Shown one piece after another: positions 6,627 to 7,633 of a stretch of DNA of 7,633 nt. This DNA comes from Bacteroidota bacterium (GTDB taxonomy: Bacteria; Bacteroidota; Bacteroidia; Chitinophagales; Chitinophagaceae). The DNA lies in contig JAEVYV010000143.1 of the NCBI GenBank assembly GCA_023392575.1, forward strand, positions 1 through 7,633. Reading direction: 5' to 3'. Position 1 is the stretch's first letter, and every line of letters starts with the position of its first letter. The position numbers and the translations under genes are program-made. Below the pieces are notes generated by a model that was given only the letters and a program-made list of their open reading frames with translations, had not been told where the DNA came from and made no database searches.

Positions 6627-7121
6627 ATGGACGCCAAACACATCAGACATAACAAGCAGGCCTTGCAAGCCGCTTTGGGGCCGCCCAAATATTACATTGA
6701 TACCCTGGGCCTGAAGGAAGGCGAAACCTATGCCTGGTTTCCGACGAAAGGAGACAGCATGACGGATGATACACCCCGGTCCATCCCCAGCGGAAGCCTG
6801 GTGCTGGGGCGCTGGCTAAGGCTGAACCGTGTATGGGATATTCCGCTTCACCGCCCCATTGTGGTGATCATTGACGACAACGGCAGCCAGTTTTGCATGC
6901 TTAAAACTGGCTGTAAGATCAAAGATGACCCGCAGGAGGCGGGCACAGAAGCAGGAATGCTTTGTTTGCGCAGCTATAACCCTGCTTCCTGGTGTGCCGA
7001 TTTCTGGATGCCTTTTAACAACATCAAATTCGTGTTTGTGGTGGAAAGGGTGCGGCTGCCGGATGGAAAGGAATTTGTACCCAAACAAGAGCCGGTTCCC
7101 CGAAGCGGACAAGACCTGTAA
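6627..7121 (+). CDS. S24/LexA-like peptidase-domain protein without HTH
   Basis: This 164-residue protein starts at the first ATG of the frame (6627); a TTG at 6594 would add 11 residues. The motif T-K-G-D-S-M (Ser44) followed by I-P-S-G-S-L-V-L-G matches the nucleophile region of S24 (LexA/UmuD/phage repressor) proteins. The later V-V-I-I-D-D-N-G and F-C-M-L-K (Lys93) fit the strand bearing the general-base lysine, with a longer loop than in LexA. The C-terminus N-N-I-K-F-V-F-V-V-E-R-V also fits this fold. S24 proteins usually carry an N-terminal DNA-binding or error-prone-repair partner module. Here only about 40 residues precede the Ser and they show no clear helix-turn-helix. It may be a signal-peptidase-fold regulator acting on another protein, or a repressor that lost its HTH. 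It begins 54 bp after the kinase remnant, in the same frame but past its stop. Self-cleavage is not shown. Confidence 0.8.
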   Translation: MDAKHIRHNKQALQAALGPPKYYIDTLGLKEGETYAWFPTKGDSMTDDTPRSIPSGSLVLGRWLRLNRVWDIPLHRPIVVIIDDNGSQFCMLKTGCKIKDDPQEAGTEAGMLCLRSYNPASWCADFWMPFNNIKFVFVVERVRLPDGKEFVPKQEPVPRSGQDL

Positions 7122-7527
7122 CCAAGCAGTTTTTCCGCTACAGCTTCTATCCGCATAAGCCGCTCTAGTTCTAAGGGCAATGCTTATTTAGTACCTCATG
7201 CTTCAAAACAAGCTGTGCCTCTACACGGCCACCATTCACCAATGGCAATCACTAATAAAAGATTTTAATTTTAAAACCCACATCGCTCAATCTTATCTTA
7301 AACCGCTGTCAAGAAAACCATCCTGAAACGTGAGACGGCAGACGTGAAACAGCCGTAATCCCTTTTCCTTCTGTCATCCGTCAACGAGCATCTGCCGTCT
7401 TAATAAACCGTTTGGTATTGGAAAAGTTGATACCCGGAGGCATCTGAGATTGAAAGGGAAAATTGTTCTAAATTTATAAAGGCCTTCCACCTCCTCCCCA
7501 CCCAGAAATATTCAAAACAGTCCGCCG
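7122..7527. other. Non-coding stretch after the S24-like gene
   Basis: No frame here looks like a gene. The stretch holds a short stem CCATT/AATGG (7232-7245), a loose pair ATAAGC/GCTTAT (7155-7160, 7182-7187), the longer inverted repeat listed separately, and AT-rich DNA around 7255-7275. No convincing terminator with a T run follows the S24-like stop. A TAAATTTA at 7469-7476, 16 bp after a TTG, weakly resembles a promoter pointing to the micro-ORF at 7528. Confidence 0.5.
7333..7400. repeat. Inverted repeat with GACGTGA-like units
   Basis: AGACGGCAGA at 7333-7342 is the exact reverse complement of TCTGCCGTCT at 7391-7400, with 48 bp between. The left arm sits inside a short near-repeat: ACGTGAGACG at 7328-7337 is echoed by ACGTGAAAC at 7342-7350. 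This recalls the degenerate intergenic repeats of GACGTGAGAC type that I associate with Chitinophagaceae genomes. It could also be a folded RNA or a decayed mobile-element end; no transposase is adjacent. Confidence 0.45.
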
Positions 7528-7602
7528 ATGAAAACTCTGTTCATCATCTGCCTGCATGCCTGTAACAAGGATGGTGCACAGCTAACCCGGAATGAAGAAT
7601 AA
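7528..7602 (+). CDS. Micro-ORF with lipoprotein-like N-terminus
   Basis: Twenty-four codons (M-K-T-L-F-I-I-C-L-H-A-C-N-K-D-G and eight more) end in TAA. The charged start, short hydrophobic part and A-C-N-K-D motif look like a Bacteroidota lipoprotein signal with an unusually short hydrophobic core, cut off soon after the cysteine. It may be the remnant of a lipoprotein gene or a chance frame. A weak promoter-like TAAATTTA lies 52 bp upstream. Confidence 0.2.
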   Translation: MKTLFIICLHACNKDGAQLTRNEE

Positions 7603-7606
7603 AATT

Positions 7607-7633
7607 ATGATCAGCACAAAACAGAATACACGA
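7607..7633 (+). CDS. Possible gene start cut by the right edge
   Basis: An ATG 4 bp after the micro-ORF stop opens a frame (M-I-S-T-K-Q-N-T-R) that continues off the window. Nine codons are too few to identify anything. It is recorded only because its closeness to the micro-ORF would fit a translationally coupled pair. Confidence 0.15.

Noticed and set aside
7122..7633. CRISPR array, tRNA or insertion-sequence end in the right-hand gap
   Set aside because: I saw no regularly spaced direct repeats, no cloverleaf or CCA end, and no transposase frame.

Overview
The window looks like chromosomal DNA from a member of the Bacteroidota, most likely a Chitinophagaceae-type soil bacterium (Niastella/Chitinophaga-like). 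This is inferred from gene content: a FecI-type ECF sigma factor, a FecR with a C-terminal DUF4974-type domain, and an STN-containing TonB-dependent receptor. Start codons lack clear Shine-Dalgarno sequences, and one promoter candidate resembles the Bacteroidetes TTTG / TAnnTTTG pattern. No database search was possible.

Positions 1-5962 hold a minus-strand cell-surface-signalling locus, read right to left. It runs from an ECF sigma factor (5378-5962), through a 140-bp gap with a probable intrinsic terminator and two small hairpins, to a FecR-like anti-sigma factor (4020-5237). Next come a TonB-dependent receptor with STN, carboxypeptidase-regulatory-like, plug and barrel domains (857-3979), and a DUF4876-type lipoprotein that runs off the left edge (<1-841). 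The expected circuit is as follows. A substrate binds the receptor and its lipoprotein partner at the outer membrane. The STN domain then signals to FecR across the periplasm, and FecR releases the sigma factor to transcribe the fecR-receptor-lipoprotein unit. The substrate is unknown. The receptor lacks the usual SusC look and no SusD follows it, so this is not a standard glycan-utilisation pair.

Positions 5963-6311 are non-coding between divergent genes. They hold a promoter candidate for the sigma gene and two clean 7-bp-arm palindromes, one of them inside the promoter spacer.

Positions 6312-7121 lie on the plus strand. First comes a 5'-truncated histidine-kinase tail keeping only the G1, F and G2 boxes of the ATPase domain. 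A short S24/LexA-like protein without a DNA-binding domain follows it.

Positions 7122-7633 contain no confident gene. They hold an inverted repeat with GACGTGA-like units, a 24-codon lipoprotein-like micro-ORF, and a possible gene start cut by the right edge.
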